Assembly (NCBI GenBank): GCA_019414055.1
Contig: DXMV01000020.1
Location: 1 to 64,000, forward strand
Length of the DNA stretch: 64,000 nt
From: Collinsella sp.
GTDB taxonomy: Bacteria > Actinomycetota > Coriobacteriia > Coriobacteriales > Coriobacteriaceae
Reading direction: 5' to 3'
Shown here: one piece after another, positions 17,036 through 25,917 of the stretch
How positions within the stretch are numbered: position 1 is the stretch's first letter
Layout: each line of letters begins with the position of its first letter
Translations under genes and position numbers: made by a program
Notes under the pieces: generated by a model
The model's input: the letters and a program-made list of their open reading frames with translations, nothing else
The model's database searches: none
What the model was told of the DNA's origin: nothing

Positions 17036-17784
17036 TAGCACACACCCTTACCGGTGATGACCTCGATCACCGTGAGAGCGACGATCTTGAGGTCCGTAAC
17101 GGGACCGCGCTTGGCGATGTACTCCAGGTCGCGCTGAACCATCCCGTCGAAACCCGTTGAGTTGCGCTCCGTCACCTGCCACCAGCCGGTGATCCCAGGC
17201 TTCACGGCCAGGCGCTGCAGGTCGTACTCGGTGTACTCGGCCACCTCGTTCGGCAGCGGCGGGCGCGGGCCGACGACGGACATCTGGCCCAGGAACACGT
17301 TCAGGAACTGGGGGAACTCGTCGATGGAGTGCTTGCGGATGAACTTGCCGATCTTCGTTACGCGCGGGTCGTCCTTCATCTTGAACATGGCGCCGGCGAT
17401 CTCGTTTTGCCCCTTGAGCTCGGCGAGGCGCTCGTCGGCGTCTTTGTACATGCTGCGGAACTTCCACATGCGGAAGGTGGACAGGCCGCCGTCGCGGTGG
17501 GTCTGGCCCACGCGGATCTGGCTGTAGAACGGGTTGCCCTCGCTCTCCAGGCGGATGGCCGCGGCCAGCACAAGGCTCGGTATCGCGATGACGGCCAGCA
17601 CGCAGCCGCTGAACACGATGTCGAAGGCTCGCTTGGCGGTGCGGTAGGCCAGGCGCGTGCGGTCCCAGTCCTTCACGGCCTGCATGGCCTTGTAGCGCAT
17701 GCTCGCGCCGTCGCCGCTCATTGCCTGGGCAACAAGCGCGGCCCCCGCCGGCGCTCCTGCTGAATATTCAGTTTTATCTGACAC
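17035..17784 (-). CDS. Initiating sugar-phosphate transferase (polyprenyl glycosylphosphotransferase)
   Basis: About 249 residues. An N-terminal tail is followed by one hydrophobic segment (IVFSGCVLAVIAIPSLVLA), which anchors the enzyme in the membrane. The catalytic domain has WKFRSMYKDAD, DEFPQFLNVFLGQMSVVGPR and KPGITGWWQV, all hallmarks of monotopic phosphoglycosyl transferases. It loads the first sugar phosphate onto undecaprenyl phosphate. The donor cannot be read from sequence. I prefer GTG at 17784 behind AAGGA; the frame also allows TTG at 17796. Confidence 0.9.
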   Translation of the reverse strand: MSDKTEYSAGAPAGAALVAQAMSGDGASMRYKAMQAVKDWDRTRLAYRTAKRAFDIVFSGCVLAVIAIPSLVLAAAIRLESEGNPFYSQIRVGQTHRDGGLSTFRMWKFRSMYKDADERLAELKGQNEIAGAMFKMKDDPRVTKIGKFIRKHSIDEFPQFLNVFLGQMSVVGPRPPLPNEVAEYTEYDLQRLAVKPGITGWWQVTERNSTGFDGMVQRDLEYIAKRGPVTDLKIVALTVIEVITGKGVC

Positions 17785-17851
17785 TATTTCCTTCAAACCT
17801 ACGTCCCCATCCCCGGGGATCCTCCCTGTCCCGTTAAACAGTCGCCCGTAA

Positions 17852-18397
17852 TTAGGCGATCGCTTTTTTAAGGTTTCGCATTACGCGCTGCTCGGCTGAA
17901 AGCACCGCGAGGCCAACGCGGGTGGTTACACGCCGGCCGCAAAGGTCGAGCTCCAAATAAGCAGTGCTCTTGCGTCTGTTAGTGTTTTTGATAAGGCCCT
18001 CGTGGCCCAGTAGAGGACCTGCCGTCACTACGACCTGATCACCGTCTTTTAGGGCTTCGCTCATGGGAACCACGCGGGCTCCCCTATGCGTAAAGCCGCC
18101 AATAAGCTGGACCTCTTCTTTTGCCAGCGGCACAAACCGACCGTCCTGGGATAGCACCCGGGCAAAGTCGTCCATACGCAGCAGATACTGTTGCACGGTG
18201 CGGGGATCTGCCGTATCGCAGATAAGGTAACCGGGAAAGAGCAACTTGGTCGTGTTGACCCATTCGCCGTGTACTTTAATCTCGGTTTGAAATTGGGGGT
18301 AAAAGAGCTCCTGCATGGCGCCAGCCGGAACCATACGCTCTATGCGCTCGCGCATTACGTCTTCGCGACCGTTAATGACCTGAATCACATACCACAC
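17852..18397 (-). CDS. loaP: NusG-like transcription antiterminator (LoaP type)
   Basis: About 181 residues with the NusG layout. The N-terminal NGN domain begins WYVIQVINGREDVMRERIER and includes LLFPGYLICDT. The C-terminal KOW domain contains GDQVVVTAGPLLGHEGLIKN. As the first gene of a long polysaccharide operon it is best read as LoaP, a specialised NusG paralogue that lets RNA polymerase pass terminators in such operons. Several starts are possible; GTG at 18397 gives the family-typical WYV beginning with AAGGGG nine bases away, and ATG at 18406 is the alternative. General NusG is unlikely because its usual secE/rplK neighbours are absent. Confidence 0.85.
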   Translation of the reverse strand: MWYVIQVINGREDVMRERIERMVPAGAMQELFYPQFQTEIKVHGEWVNTTKLLFPGYLICDTADPRTVQQYLLRMDDFARVLSQDGRFVPLAKEEVQLIGGFTHRGARVVPMSEALKDGDQVVVTAGPLLGHEGLIKNTNRRKSTAYLELDLCGRRVTTRVGLAVLSAEQRVMRNLKKAIA

Positions 18398-18406
18398 GAG
18401 CACCAT

Positions 18407-19153
18407 CCCCTTGCTGTCTTACGTATGGCTCACGGGGTTTGGGTATGGCTTCGCCAGGGCGTTTGTGCGCGAAGGCGCTCCATATTCAAACCCTGAGCCC
18501 AGTTAGACAAGCACGTGGCTCTGCCCCACCGTGAACGCTATGTATGAGTGCAGCGGCTAGAGACGCGGACGTGTATCGCAAAAAAGACCGCGTCCCCAGC
18601 TGGCTGCGTGCGAACCAGTAAAGCGGGAACAAAACTGGACCGCTCGCAAACAGCTGTAGGACTGCTGAGATTTGTCATGAAATATCAATTCGAAAGAACA
18701 GTTTGCACATACACAAGAACAAAATCATTCGATGCGATACGCATGACGACGCTATTGGAGCTCGTGGTTTTTCTGGCACCGCCGTTACGGCCGGATGCTG
18801 ATCGACCCTGCGCTTTGCGGCTTGCTGGAGCCGTGAACACAGTTGAACCCATGTAACGTTAATTATCCTAGCACAGCAGGTAGCCCATACGTTTTGGGGT
18901 GTGTTGAGCAACATATTGTTTATTTGCCGTGGTTATGGGAGATATTGTGCCGTCTTGCACGCATTGCCGCAGGTTTATGGGGGTGTGTGCGTTGATGAGC
19001 ACCGCCTGAGTTGTATTGCTGAGGGCGTGAATTGCTCAAACTATTAAGTTTGGCTAACAAACTTTGTACAAAACCGGGAAGGTAATTGCGCAACTTTTTA
19101 TGGGGTGGGCGCGGGTGTACGCGTCACTTTGGTTTGTGGGGTTGATGGGTATG
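18407..19153. other. Long leader/intergenic region of the polysaccharide operon
   Basis: About 750 bases contain no credible gene. An inverted repeat, GACGCGG with CCGCGTC, spans about 18563-18595. On the minus strand TGCTAGGAT near 18865-18873 resembles an extended -10 element and would give a leader of about 460 bases ahead of loaP. Such a leader is where antiterminator recruitment signals are expected. Nothing else could be assigned. Confidence 0.4.
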
Positions 19154-19184
19154 AAAAAAGCCACCGGGTACCCGGTGGCCTTTT
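19154..19184 (-). terminator. Terminator of the tRNA-Ala gene
   Basis: GCCACCGGG and CCCGGTGGC form a 9-bp stem with a 2-base TA centre. On the minus strand it is followed by TTTTTT, immediately downstream of the tRNA. Confidence 0.85.
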
Positions 19185-19194
19185 GAATTCACGA

Positions 19195-19270
19195 TGGTGG
19201 AGACGAGGGGGATCGAACCCCTGACCTCTTGACTGCCAGTCAAGCGCTCTCCCAGCTGAGCTACGCCCCC
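19195..19270 (-). tRNA. tRNA-Ala (anticodon GGC)
   Basis: A 76-base cloverleaf read on the minus strand: acceptor GGGGGCG, D-arm GCTCAGCTGGGAGAGC, anticodon stem CTTGA/TCAAG with loop CTGGCAG, T-arm AGGGG TTCGATC CCCCT, and an encoded CCA end. The anticodon GGC reads GCC/GCU alanine codons. Confidence 0.95.
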
Positions 19271-19368
19271 GTGACGAGGAAGTACTATAGGGGAAGATCC
19301 TCGGGGATGCAAGGGGGAATTTTGGATTGATTTTCCGCCTTACGGGTTTTCCTGGAACGGAATAAACC

Positions 19369-20010
19369 CTAATGCAGCAAATAACCGATTGCGATTCCTT
19401 GGTGGACTTGGATCTTGGCCGTTTTGCTGACGACATTTGAGATGCCCGTGTCGGCTAGCAGGGCTAGGGGGCTGTGATCTAACTCCCATTCTAGGCCGCG
19501 TTCGCTTACCTGGGTGTTGGGAGCGATGGCGATGATAGAAAAGGTTTTGCCCTCGGCGCCCTCGATGGTCCAGGTCTCGTCCTGATGCAGGATTCTGGCC
19601 GTCACTTCGTCTTCTTCAATCCAGACGGGAGCGTCCGTATAGCGTGCCAGTAGCCCTAACACAGACAGGGCCATGTCGGGGCGGCCACCCGTGGCGCAAG
19701 TCGCAACCACTTCGGCGCCCGGCCAGCGGCGGCGAACGGAATCGAGCGCCAATGCCAGATCGGTATAGTCCTTGTAGGGGTTGTGACGCTCCACCTCAAA
19801 GGCTTCGGCGGCATCGACCAACGCGCGACCCGCGTCGCTCACCGTATCGGCATCTCCTACATATACGTCGCAGCCCAGACCCGCGCCCAGCAGCGCATCG
19901 AGCCCGCGATCCACGGCTACAACGTGGTCGCACTCCCCTACCAGACGACGCAGCAGATCCGCGCTCGCCACCAACGGCGAGCCGCAAACCACTGATACTT
20001 TACAAGCCAC
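19369..20010 (-). CDS. thiN: Thiamine pyrophosphokinase
   Basis: A 213-residue cytoplasmic enzyme that transfers pyrophosphate from ATP to thiamine, forming thiamine diphosphate. The catalytic domain shows VAVDRGLDALL, VGDADTVSD (GDFDS in many relatives), HNPYKDYTDLALALD and TGGRPDMALSVLGLL. The C-terminal half is the beta-sandwich thiamine-binding domain. It lies nine bases downstream of the HAD hydrolase gene and is probably co-transcribed. No riboswitch is seen upstream, which suggests the enzyme serves scavenged thiamine constitutively. Confidence 0.88.
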   Translation of the reverse strand: MACKVSVVCGSPLVASADLLRRLVGECDHVVAVDRGLDALLGAGLGCDVYVGDADTVSDAGRALVDAAEAFEVERHNPYKDYTDLALALDSVRRRWPGAEVVATCATGGRPDMALSVLGLLARYTDAPVWIEEDEVTARILHQDETWTIEGAEGKTFSIIAIAPNTQVSERGLEWELDHSPLALLADTGISNVVSKTAKIQVHQGIAIGYLLH

Positions 20011-20019
20011 GGCCCTCGC

Positions 20020-20709
20020 CTAGCCTTCAAACGAAAACACGCGGGCCAGGTCCAGGTCCTCATAGCTGTCGATAAAGATGTCACAGTTGGCACGCACCTC
20101 GTCGCGCTCCATACGGCCGTGCGGGTCATAGATGCCCACGCGTTTAAATCCAGCGGTGCTGGAGCTCTTAAGCCCAAAGACCGCGTCCTCAAACACCCAC
20201 GCGCGCTCAAACTTGTGCCCGTGGCGCTCTTCCAGGCGACGCAACGCCAGCTCGTACACATCGGGGAATTGCTTGGAGCGCCCCGCCTCGCCCGTCGTGG
20301 TAATAAACTCCATATAGCGATCAAGGCCAGCACCAGCAAGCGCAGACGTAACCAGCTCGGCCGGCGTGGATGTGGCAACGCACATGGCAATGCCCGCCGC
20401 CTTCGCCTGCTCCAAAAATGCAAGCAGGCCCTCGCGCGGCGGCACCTTCGAGTACCCATCAATCAAAATCTCGCCCAGCTCGCGATACAGCTCCTCGCCA
20501 TTCGCGCCAATGCCCCACGTATCGTGGTAGGCCTGGCACTCATCCTCGAGCGACAAATGCTCAAACTGGGCAAAATCGTCGACCGTCACATCAATACCAT
20601 GACGGCGCAATAACTCGGTCTGCGCATGGCCCCAGACGGGAGAGCTATTAACCAGTGTTCCGTCGCAATCGAAAATAAAAGCAACACTTGGAGCAGCGAT
20701 GTGGTTCAT
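20020..20709 (-). CDS. HAD-superfamily phosphatase/phosphoglucomutase-like protein
   Basis: About 229 residues with the HAD core: FIFDCDGTLVNSSP (nucleophile Asp), VATSTPAELVTSAL (motif II), a lysine in GRSKQFPDVYELAL and WVFEDAVFGLKSS (motif IV). The helical cap after motif I places it with beta-phosphoglucomutase-like or sugar-phosphate phosphatases; substrate unknown. I use ATG at 20709 after AAAGG; an upstream TTG at 20730 lacks a site. It is divergent from glgB and shares the operator-bearing region, which would suit a role in maltose or glycogen phosphate metabolism. Confidence 0.8.
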   Translation of the reverse strand: MNHIAAPSVAFIFDCDGTLVNSSPVWGHAQTELLRRHGIDVTVDDFAQFEHLSLEDECQAYHDTWGIGANGEELYRELGEILIDGYSKVPPREGLLAFLEQAKAAGIAMCVATSTPAELVTSALAGAGLDRYMEFITTTGEAGRSKQFPDVYELALRRLEERHGHKFERAWVFEDAVFGLKSSSTAGFKRVGIYDPHGRMERDEVRANCDIFIDSYEDLDLARVFSFEG

Positions 20710-20731
20710 AAACGAGCCTTTCGATGTCAAA

Positions 20732-20819
20732 TGGTAAACAACCTGCTAAAAACGTTTTACCAAACGTAAGCCTATCAGTTTTGAAACCCTAATTGGTAAA
20801 ACTGTCAAGGGTTTTACCA
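20732..20819. promoter_or_regulatory. Putative operator cluster between the HAD gene and glgB
   Basis: Inverted half-sites occur twice. TGGTAAAC at 20732-20739 faces GTTTTACCA at 20754-20762. TGGTAAAAC at 20794-20802 faces GTTTTACCA at 20811-20819, a perfect 9-bp inverted repeat with an 8-base centre. The motif is the kind bound by LacI-family maltose/alpha-glucan regulators (inference). Similar sites lie at 30651-30694. Confidence 0.55.
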
Positions 20820-21040
20820 CGGCAATTCTGCCAGTGGTATAAACATGTCGCTTACCGATTAAACGCCCTCGCAAATCCGATTTCGTCCATAAAACTAACG
20901 TACAGGTGTTATCGTAGTTTCTGCCGAAAGTTCCACCGAGCACGCGAGGTGGAACGAATCATAGAACTATCGCCGTCCCCTCGATTCGTGCAGCCTTGGA
21001 CCTTTCGCATCTAGTCACCAAGGCAACACGCTGCCGCGTC

Positions 21041-23290
21041 ATGATGGGATCAAACGTGAGCGATACAAAGCTAAAGCCAGCAACCAAAAAGCCTGCTACC
21101 CGCAAAGCCGCCCCGCACGCACCGGAGCTCACCAAGGACGATGTCTATCTGTTTGGCATTGGTACGTGGGAGCGCAGCTGGGAAAAGATGGGCGCGCACC
21201 CCGACACGCAAAACCGTACGCGCGGCTGGCGTTTTTGCGTTTGGGCGCCCGACGTAAAGAGCGTCCATGTCATTGGCGAATTTAACGACTGGGATGAACA
21301 AGCCAACCCGCTGGTGCCCATGCATACGAGCGCTATTTGGGAAGGCTTTATTCCTGGCGCCGAACAGGGCCAGCTCTATAAGTACCTCATCGAGACCAAC
21401 GAGGGCGAAAAGCTCTACAAGGCCGATCCGTATGCCTTTAAGGCCGAGTGCCCTCCGGGTACCGCCAGCGTGCTGTGGACCCTCGATGGCTACCAGTGGA
21501 ACGATGCCGTATGGCTCAAGCGCCGCGCCAGCCATAACCACATGTCTCAGCCCCTTAACATCTACGAGGTGCATATTGGCTCGTGGAAGCGCCACGGCGA
21601 CGCGCCGCAGGGCGAGCCGGACGAGTACGGCAACTACCCCGGCCCCATGGATCCCTTCCCCGCGCAGCGCGGCGAGTTCTACACCTACGACGACCTGTCG
21701 GTGGAGCTCGTGGACTACGTGCGCGACATGGGCTATACGCATATCGAGGTCATGCCGCTCATGGAGCATCCCTTCGACGGCTCCTGGGGCTACCAGACGA
21801 CCGGCTACTACGCCGCCACGTCGCGCTACGGCAACCCGCAGCAGCTCATGCACTTTATCGATGCATGCCACGAGGCGGGCATCGGTGTGATCATGGACTG
21901 GGTACCCGGCGGTTTTTGCGCCGACTCCCACGGCCTTGCCACCTTTAACGGCCACATGCTGTTTGAGCACGAGATTCACCCCAACTGGGGCACGCACAAG
22001 TTCGATTTCGCCCGTGGCGAGGTCCGCTCCTTCTTGGTCTCCAACGTGCTGTACTGGCTCGAGAACTTCCACGTTGACGGCATTCGCATGGACGGCGTGT
22101 CCAGCATGCTGTACCTCAACTTTGGCATCGACGATCCGGGCCAAAAGAAGTTCAACAAGTACGGTACCGAGGAGGACCTCGACGCCAGCGCGTTTATCCG
22201 CCAGGTCAACTGCGCCGTGGAGGCACACTACCCCGACGTGATGATGATGGCCGAGGAGTCCACCGCGTGGCCGCTCGTGACCTATCCGCCGCAGGACGGC
22301 GGCCTGGGCTTCCACTACAAGTGGGACATGGGCTGGATGAACGACACCCTGCACTACATGCAGACCGATTTTCCGTGGCGCCCCGGCAACCACGGCCTGC
22401 TCACGTTCTCCATCATGTATGCCTTTACCGAGAACTTCATTTGCCCGCTGAGCCACGACGAGGTCGTACACGGCAAGTGCTCGCTCATCGGCCGCATGCC
22501 GGGCGACTGGTGGCGCCAGTTTGCCGGCCTACGCACGCTTGCCTTCTACCAGATGACGCACCCCGGCGCCAAGCTCAACTTTATGGGCAACGAGATCGGC
22601 CAGTTTATCGAGTGGCGCTACTACGAGTCCATCCAGTGGTTCCTGACCGAGGAGTACGAGACTCACCGTCATCATCAGGCGTTTATCAAGGCGCTCAACC
22701 ACCTGTACACCGCCGAGCCCGCCCTGTACGAGCGCGGCTACACCGACGACGGCTTTACCTGGATCGATGCGGACAACTCCAAGCAGTCCATCGTGAGCTT
22801 TGTGCGCCAGGGCGAGGACATCGACGACGATCTGGTAATCCTGATCAACTTTGACCCGGCGAGCTATGAGAGCTTCCGCGTGGGCGTGCCGCGCGAGGGT
22901 GACTGGGAGGTCATCTTTGACTCCGACCGTCCCGAATTTGGCGGCAGCGGCTATACCGGCGAAGAGCCTTACACCTGCTCGAGCGAGCCCTATCCCTGGA
23001 ACGGGCAGATGGACTCTATTGAGATTAAGGTGCCCGGCCTGGCTGGCGTGGTGCTTAAGCGCCGTGGCCCCAGTAGCTACAAGCCGCCGGTGATCGAGGC
23101 CCCCAAGGCTGCGCCCAAGAAGCGCACGTCCTCGGTGAAGCCCAAGCCCGCGGCAGCCAAGAAGGCTCCTGCTAAGGCAAAGGCTACGACGACAAAGGCC
23201 AAGGCTACCGCGACCAAGAAGCCGGCTGCCAAAAAGGGCGCTACCAAGGCCAAGTCTGCTTCTGTTAAGTCGTCTGCCAAGGATGCGTAA
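21041..23290 (+). CDS. glgB: 1,4-alpha-glucan branching enzyme with a lysine-rich tail
   Basis: About 749 residues; adds alpha-1,6 branches to glycogen. Order: short basic N-terminus; CBM48 domain (residues about 50-150, RFCVWAPDVKSVHVIGEFND); GH13 barrel with MEHPFDGSWGYQ, the nucleophile Asp in GIRMDGVSSMLY, the acid Glu in MMAEESTAWP and LSHDEVVHGK; then a C-terminal beta domain. The last 62 residues are Lys/Ala/Thr/Pro-rich (KPAAAKKAPAKAKATTTKAK), unlike ordinary GlgB and similar to the GlgA tail in this operon. The start is uncertain: ATG 21041, ATG 21044 or GTG 21056 (weak GGGA site). First gene of the glycogen operon. Confidence 0.93.
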   Translation: MMGSNVSDTKLKPATKKPATRKAAPHAPELTKDDVYLFGIGTWERSWEKMGAHPDTQNRTRGWRFCVWAPDVKSVHVIGEFNDWDEQANPLVPMHTSAIWEGFIPGAEQGQLYKYLIETNEGEKLYKADPYAFKAECPPGTASVLWTLDGYQWNDAVWLKRRASHNHMSQPLNIYEVHIGSWKRHGDAPQGEPDEYGNYPGPMDPFPAQRGEFYTYDDLSVELVDYVRDMGYTHIEVMPLMEHPFDGSWGYQTTGYYAATSRYGNPQQLMHFIDACHEAGIGVIMDWVPGGFCADSHGLATFNGHMLFEHEIHPNWGTHKFDFARGEVRSFLVSNVLYWLENFHVDGIRMDGVSSMLYLNFGIDDPGQKKFNKYGTEEDLDASAFIRQVNCAVEAHYPDVMMMAEESTAWPLVTYPPQDGGLGFHYKWDMGWMNDTLHYMQTDFPWRPGNHGLLTFSIMYAFTENFICPLSHDEVVHGKCSLIGRMPGDWWRQFAGLRTLAFYQMTHPGAKLNFMGNEIGQFIEWRYYESIQWFLTEEYETHRHHQAFIKALNHLYTAEPALYERGYTDDGFTWIDADNSKQSIVSFVRQGEDIDDDLVILINFDPASYESFRVGVPREGDWEVIFDSDRPEFGGSGYTGEEPYTCSSEPYPWNGQMDSIEIKVPGLAGVVLKRRGPSSYKPPVIEAPKAAPKKRTSSVKPKPAAAKKAPAKAKATTTKAKATATKKPAAKKGATKAKSASVKSSAKDA

Positions 23291-23384
23291 CAAAGCCGTT
23301 ACAGCTGTAATTACCCGCCCCGCCGGGGCGTAGGATATGAGTCATAACCGTTCCGGGAGAAACATCCCCGGGGGAAAGGAACGC

Positions 23385-25811
23385 ATGAATAAGATCTTCG
23401 ACAACAAGCAGGAGTTTACCGAGCTCTATCGCGATGCCGTCATGAGCATCAGCGGCAAGAGCGTCGAGGCCGCCAGCGACCTCGACCGCTTTAACGCCCT
23501 GGCCAAGCTCGTGGCCGAGAAGGCACGCACCGTTGCCACCAAGAGTGACGCCCGTGTGACCGCCGAGGGCAAGAAGCGCGTGTACTACTTCTCGATCGAG
23601 TTTTTGATCGGCCGCCTGCTCGACAACTACCTGCTCAACTTTGGCGTGCGCGACATGGTCGCCGAGGCGCTCGACGACATGGGCTTCGACCTGTCCGTCA
23701 TCGAGAACCAGGAGCCCGATCCGGCGCTGGGCAACGGTGGCCTGGGCCGTCTGGCAGCGTGCTTCCTTGATTCCATGGCAGCCGAGGGCATTGCCGGCTA
23801 CGGCAACGGCATGCGCTACCGCTACGGCCTGTTTAAGCAGGAGATCGTCAACGGCAGCCAGGTCGAGGCCACCGACGAGTGGCTCACCCACGGCTACCCT
23901 TGGGAGGTCCGCCGTCAGGACAAGGCCGTGACCATCAAGTTTGGTGGTCACGTCGAGGGCTTTGAGGAGGACGGCCGTACGTTCTACCGCACGGTGGACA
24001 CGCAGGACATCCTGGCCGTTCCCTATGACATCCCTGTGGTGGGCTATGCCGGCGAGACCGTCAATAAGCTGCGCGTCTGGGCTGCCGAGCCGGTCGTGGA
24101 GCACTTTGACCTTGAGGCCTTCAACCGCGGTGACTACGCCCTGGCCGATGCCGAGCGTGCCGAGGCCGAGGCCATCAGCGCCATCCTCTACCCCAACGAC
24201 GCCGGCGAACACGGCCGTCTGCTGCGCCTGAAGCAGGAGTACCTGTTTGTCTCGGCCGGCATCTACAGCCTGCTCGACACCTTTGAGAAGGAGCACGGCG
24301 CGAACTGGGAGCTGTTGCCGCAGTTTGTGGCCATTCACACCAACGACACGCACCCCGCCATGTGCGGCCCCGAGCTCATGCGCATCCTCATCGACGAGAA
24401 GAAGCTCGAGTGGGACGACGCCTGGAACATCGTGACGCAGGTCGTGAGCTACACCAACCACACCATCCTGCCCGAGGCTCTGGAGAAGTGGCCCATCGGC
24501 ACGTTCTCCAAGCTCCTCCCCCGCGTGTACCAGATCATCGACGAGATCAGCCGTCGTTGGCACGAGTCGTTCGACACCACGCAGGAGGGCTGGCAGGAGC
24601 GCCTGCGCCAGACCGCCATCCTGTGGGACGGCGAGATTCGCATGGCCAACCTGTCCGTGATCTGCAGCCACAGCGTTAACGGCGTGGCCAAGATCCACTC
24701 CGACATCATCAAGAACATCGTGCTCAAGGATTTCTATGCCTTAACGCCCGAGAAGTTCAACAACAAGACCAACGGCATCTCGCATCGTCGCTTCTTTGCC
24801 GAGGCCAACCCCACCTACGCCAAGCTCGTGACCGAGGCCATTGGCGATGGCTGGCTGAAGGACGCCTTTGAGCTGGAGAAGCTCAAAGAGTTCCAGGATG
24901 ACACCGAGTTCCTCAAGGCCGTAGGTGCCTCCAAGCGCGCCAACAAGGAGCGCCTGGCCGCCTACGTTAAGGCAGAGACCGGTCTGGTCATTGACCCCAA
25001 CACCGTCTTCGATGTTCAGGTGAAGCGCTTCCATGCCTACAAGCGTCAGCTCATGAACATCATGAAGGTGATGGACATCTACAACCGTCGCATCGCCGAT
25101 CCCAATTTCCACGTAACGCCGACGACCTTCATCTTTAGCGGCAAGGCTGCCTCGAGCTACACCTTTGCCAAGGAGACCATCCGCCTGATCAACTCGGTGG
25201 CCGAGGTCGTCAACAACGACCCGCGCGTCAACGAGGTCATGAAGGTCTGCTTTATCCCCAACTTCCGCGTGAGCAACGCCCAGCTCATCTACCCCGCCGC
25301 CGAGATCTCGGAGCAGATCTCCACGGCCGGCAAGGAGGCCTCGGGCACGTCCAACATGAAGCTCATGATGAACGGCGCCATTACGCTGGGAACCCTCGAC
25401 GGCGCCAACATCGAGATCGCCGACCTGGCCGGCCGCGAGAACGAGGCCATCTTTGGCCTGACCGCCCCCGAGGTCGAGCAGCTCTGGGCATCCAACAGCT
25501 ACTTTGCGTGGGATACCCTCAACGGCGACCGCGAGCGTCTGGGCCGCGTTATGGACGAGCTCAAGGACAACACGTTCGCCGGGCTTTCGGGTAACTTTGA
25601 GAGCATCTACAACGAGCTCATGAACAACAACGACCCCGACCTGGTCATGGCGGACTTCCGCAGCTACGTGGATGCGTGGGAGGCGCTCACGGGCAGCTAC
25701 GGCGACCAGGAGACCTGGAACCGTAAGGCCCTGCTCAACACCGCCTCGAGCGGCTGGTTCTCGTCCGACCGTACCATTCGCGAGTACCGCGACGAGATCT
25801 GGCACGCGTAA
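23385..25811 (+). CDS. glgP: Glycogen/starch/maltodextrin phosphorylase
   Basis: An 808-residue GT35 enzyme that releases glucose-1-phosphate from glycogen ends. Seen are YFSIEFLIGRLLDNYLLNFG, DPALGNGGLGRLAACFLDSM, IHTNDTHPAM and the pyridoxal-phosphate region EASGTSNMKLMMNGA, with the lysine that binds the cofactor. ATG at 23385 follows GGAAAGGA; a frame open to 23337 has no better site. Separated from glgB by a small GC-rich hairpin (about 23314-23332). Full length, no missing motif. Its presence with the synthesis genes implies the operon governs glycogen turnover, not just storage. Confidence 0.96.
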   Translation: MNKIFDNKQEFTELYRDAVMSISGKSVEAASDLDRFNALAKLVAEKARTVATKSDARVTAEGKKRVYYFSIEFLIGRLLDNYLLNFGVRDMVAEALDDMGFDLSVIENQEPDPALGNGGLGRLAACFLDSMAAEGIAGYGNGMRYRYGLFKQEIVNGSQVEATDEWLTHGYPWEVRRQDKAVTIKFGGHVEGFEEDGRTFYRTVDTQDILAVPYDIPVVGYAGETVNKLRVWAAEPVVEHFDLEAFNRGDYALADAERAEAEAISAILYPNDAGEHGRLLRLKQEYLFVSAGIYSLLDTFEKEHGANWELLPQFVAIHTNDTHPAMCGPELMRILIDEKKLEWDDAWNIVTQVVSYTNHTILPEALEKWPIGTFSKLLPRVYQIIDEISRRWHESFDTTQEGWQERLRQTAILWDGEIRMANLSVICSHSVNGVAKIHSDIIKNIVLKDFYALTPEKFNNKTNGISHRRFFAEANPTYAKLVTEAIGDGWLKDAFELEKLKEFQDDTEFLKAVGASKRANKERLAAYVKAETGLVIDPNTVFDVQVKRFHAYKRQLMNIMKVMDIYNRRIADPNFHVTPTTFIFSGKAASSYTFAKETIRLINSVAEVVNNDPRVNEVMKVCFIPNFRVSNAQLIYPAAEISEQISTAGKEASGTSNMKLMMNGAITLGTLDGANIEIADLAGRENEAIFGLTAPEVEQLWASNSYFAWDTLNGDRERLGRVMDELKDNTFAGLSGNFESIYNELMNNNDPDLVMADFRSYVDAWEALTGSYGDQETWNRKALLNTASSGWFSSDRTIREYRDEIWHA

Positions 25812-25846
25812 AGGCGCGCGAGCTCCCTTTGCCGCACGGCATTACT

Positions 25847-25877
25847 CGACGGGCGCGACACTGCGCCGCGCCCGTCG
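25847..25877 (+). terminator. Hairpin between glgP and glgC
   Basis: CGACGGGCGCG and CGCGCCCGTCG form a perfect 11-bp stem with a 9-base loop. No strong U-run follows (TCAATGGGTTTAGG), so it may attenuate or stabilise rather than fully terminate. Confidence 0.55.
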
Positions 25878-25917
25878 TCAATGGGTTTAGGAACATCGAT
25901 GACAGAAGGAGAAATCG

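Noticed and set aside
19124..19312. Short minus-strand protein containing GGVAQLGERLTGSQEVRGS
   Set aside because: This is the well-known translation of a tRNA gene; the sequence is tRNA-Ala at 19195-19270.
21041..21055. Upstream TTG start for glgB at 20996
   Set aside because: No site before it and the extra residues are unlike the family; starts at 21041, 21044 or 21056 are more plausible.
23265..24698. Long antisense reading frames over glgP, glgB, glgA, metK and others (up to about 500 codons)
   Set aside because: They mirror strong genes in GC-rich DNA, have no ribosome binding sites and read as Val/Leu/Gly/His/Arg-biased shadow protein without domains.
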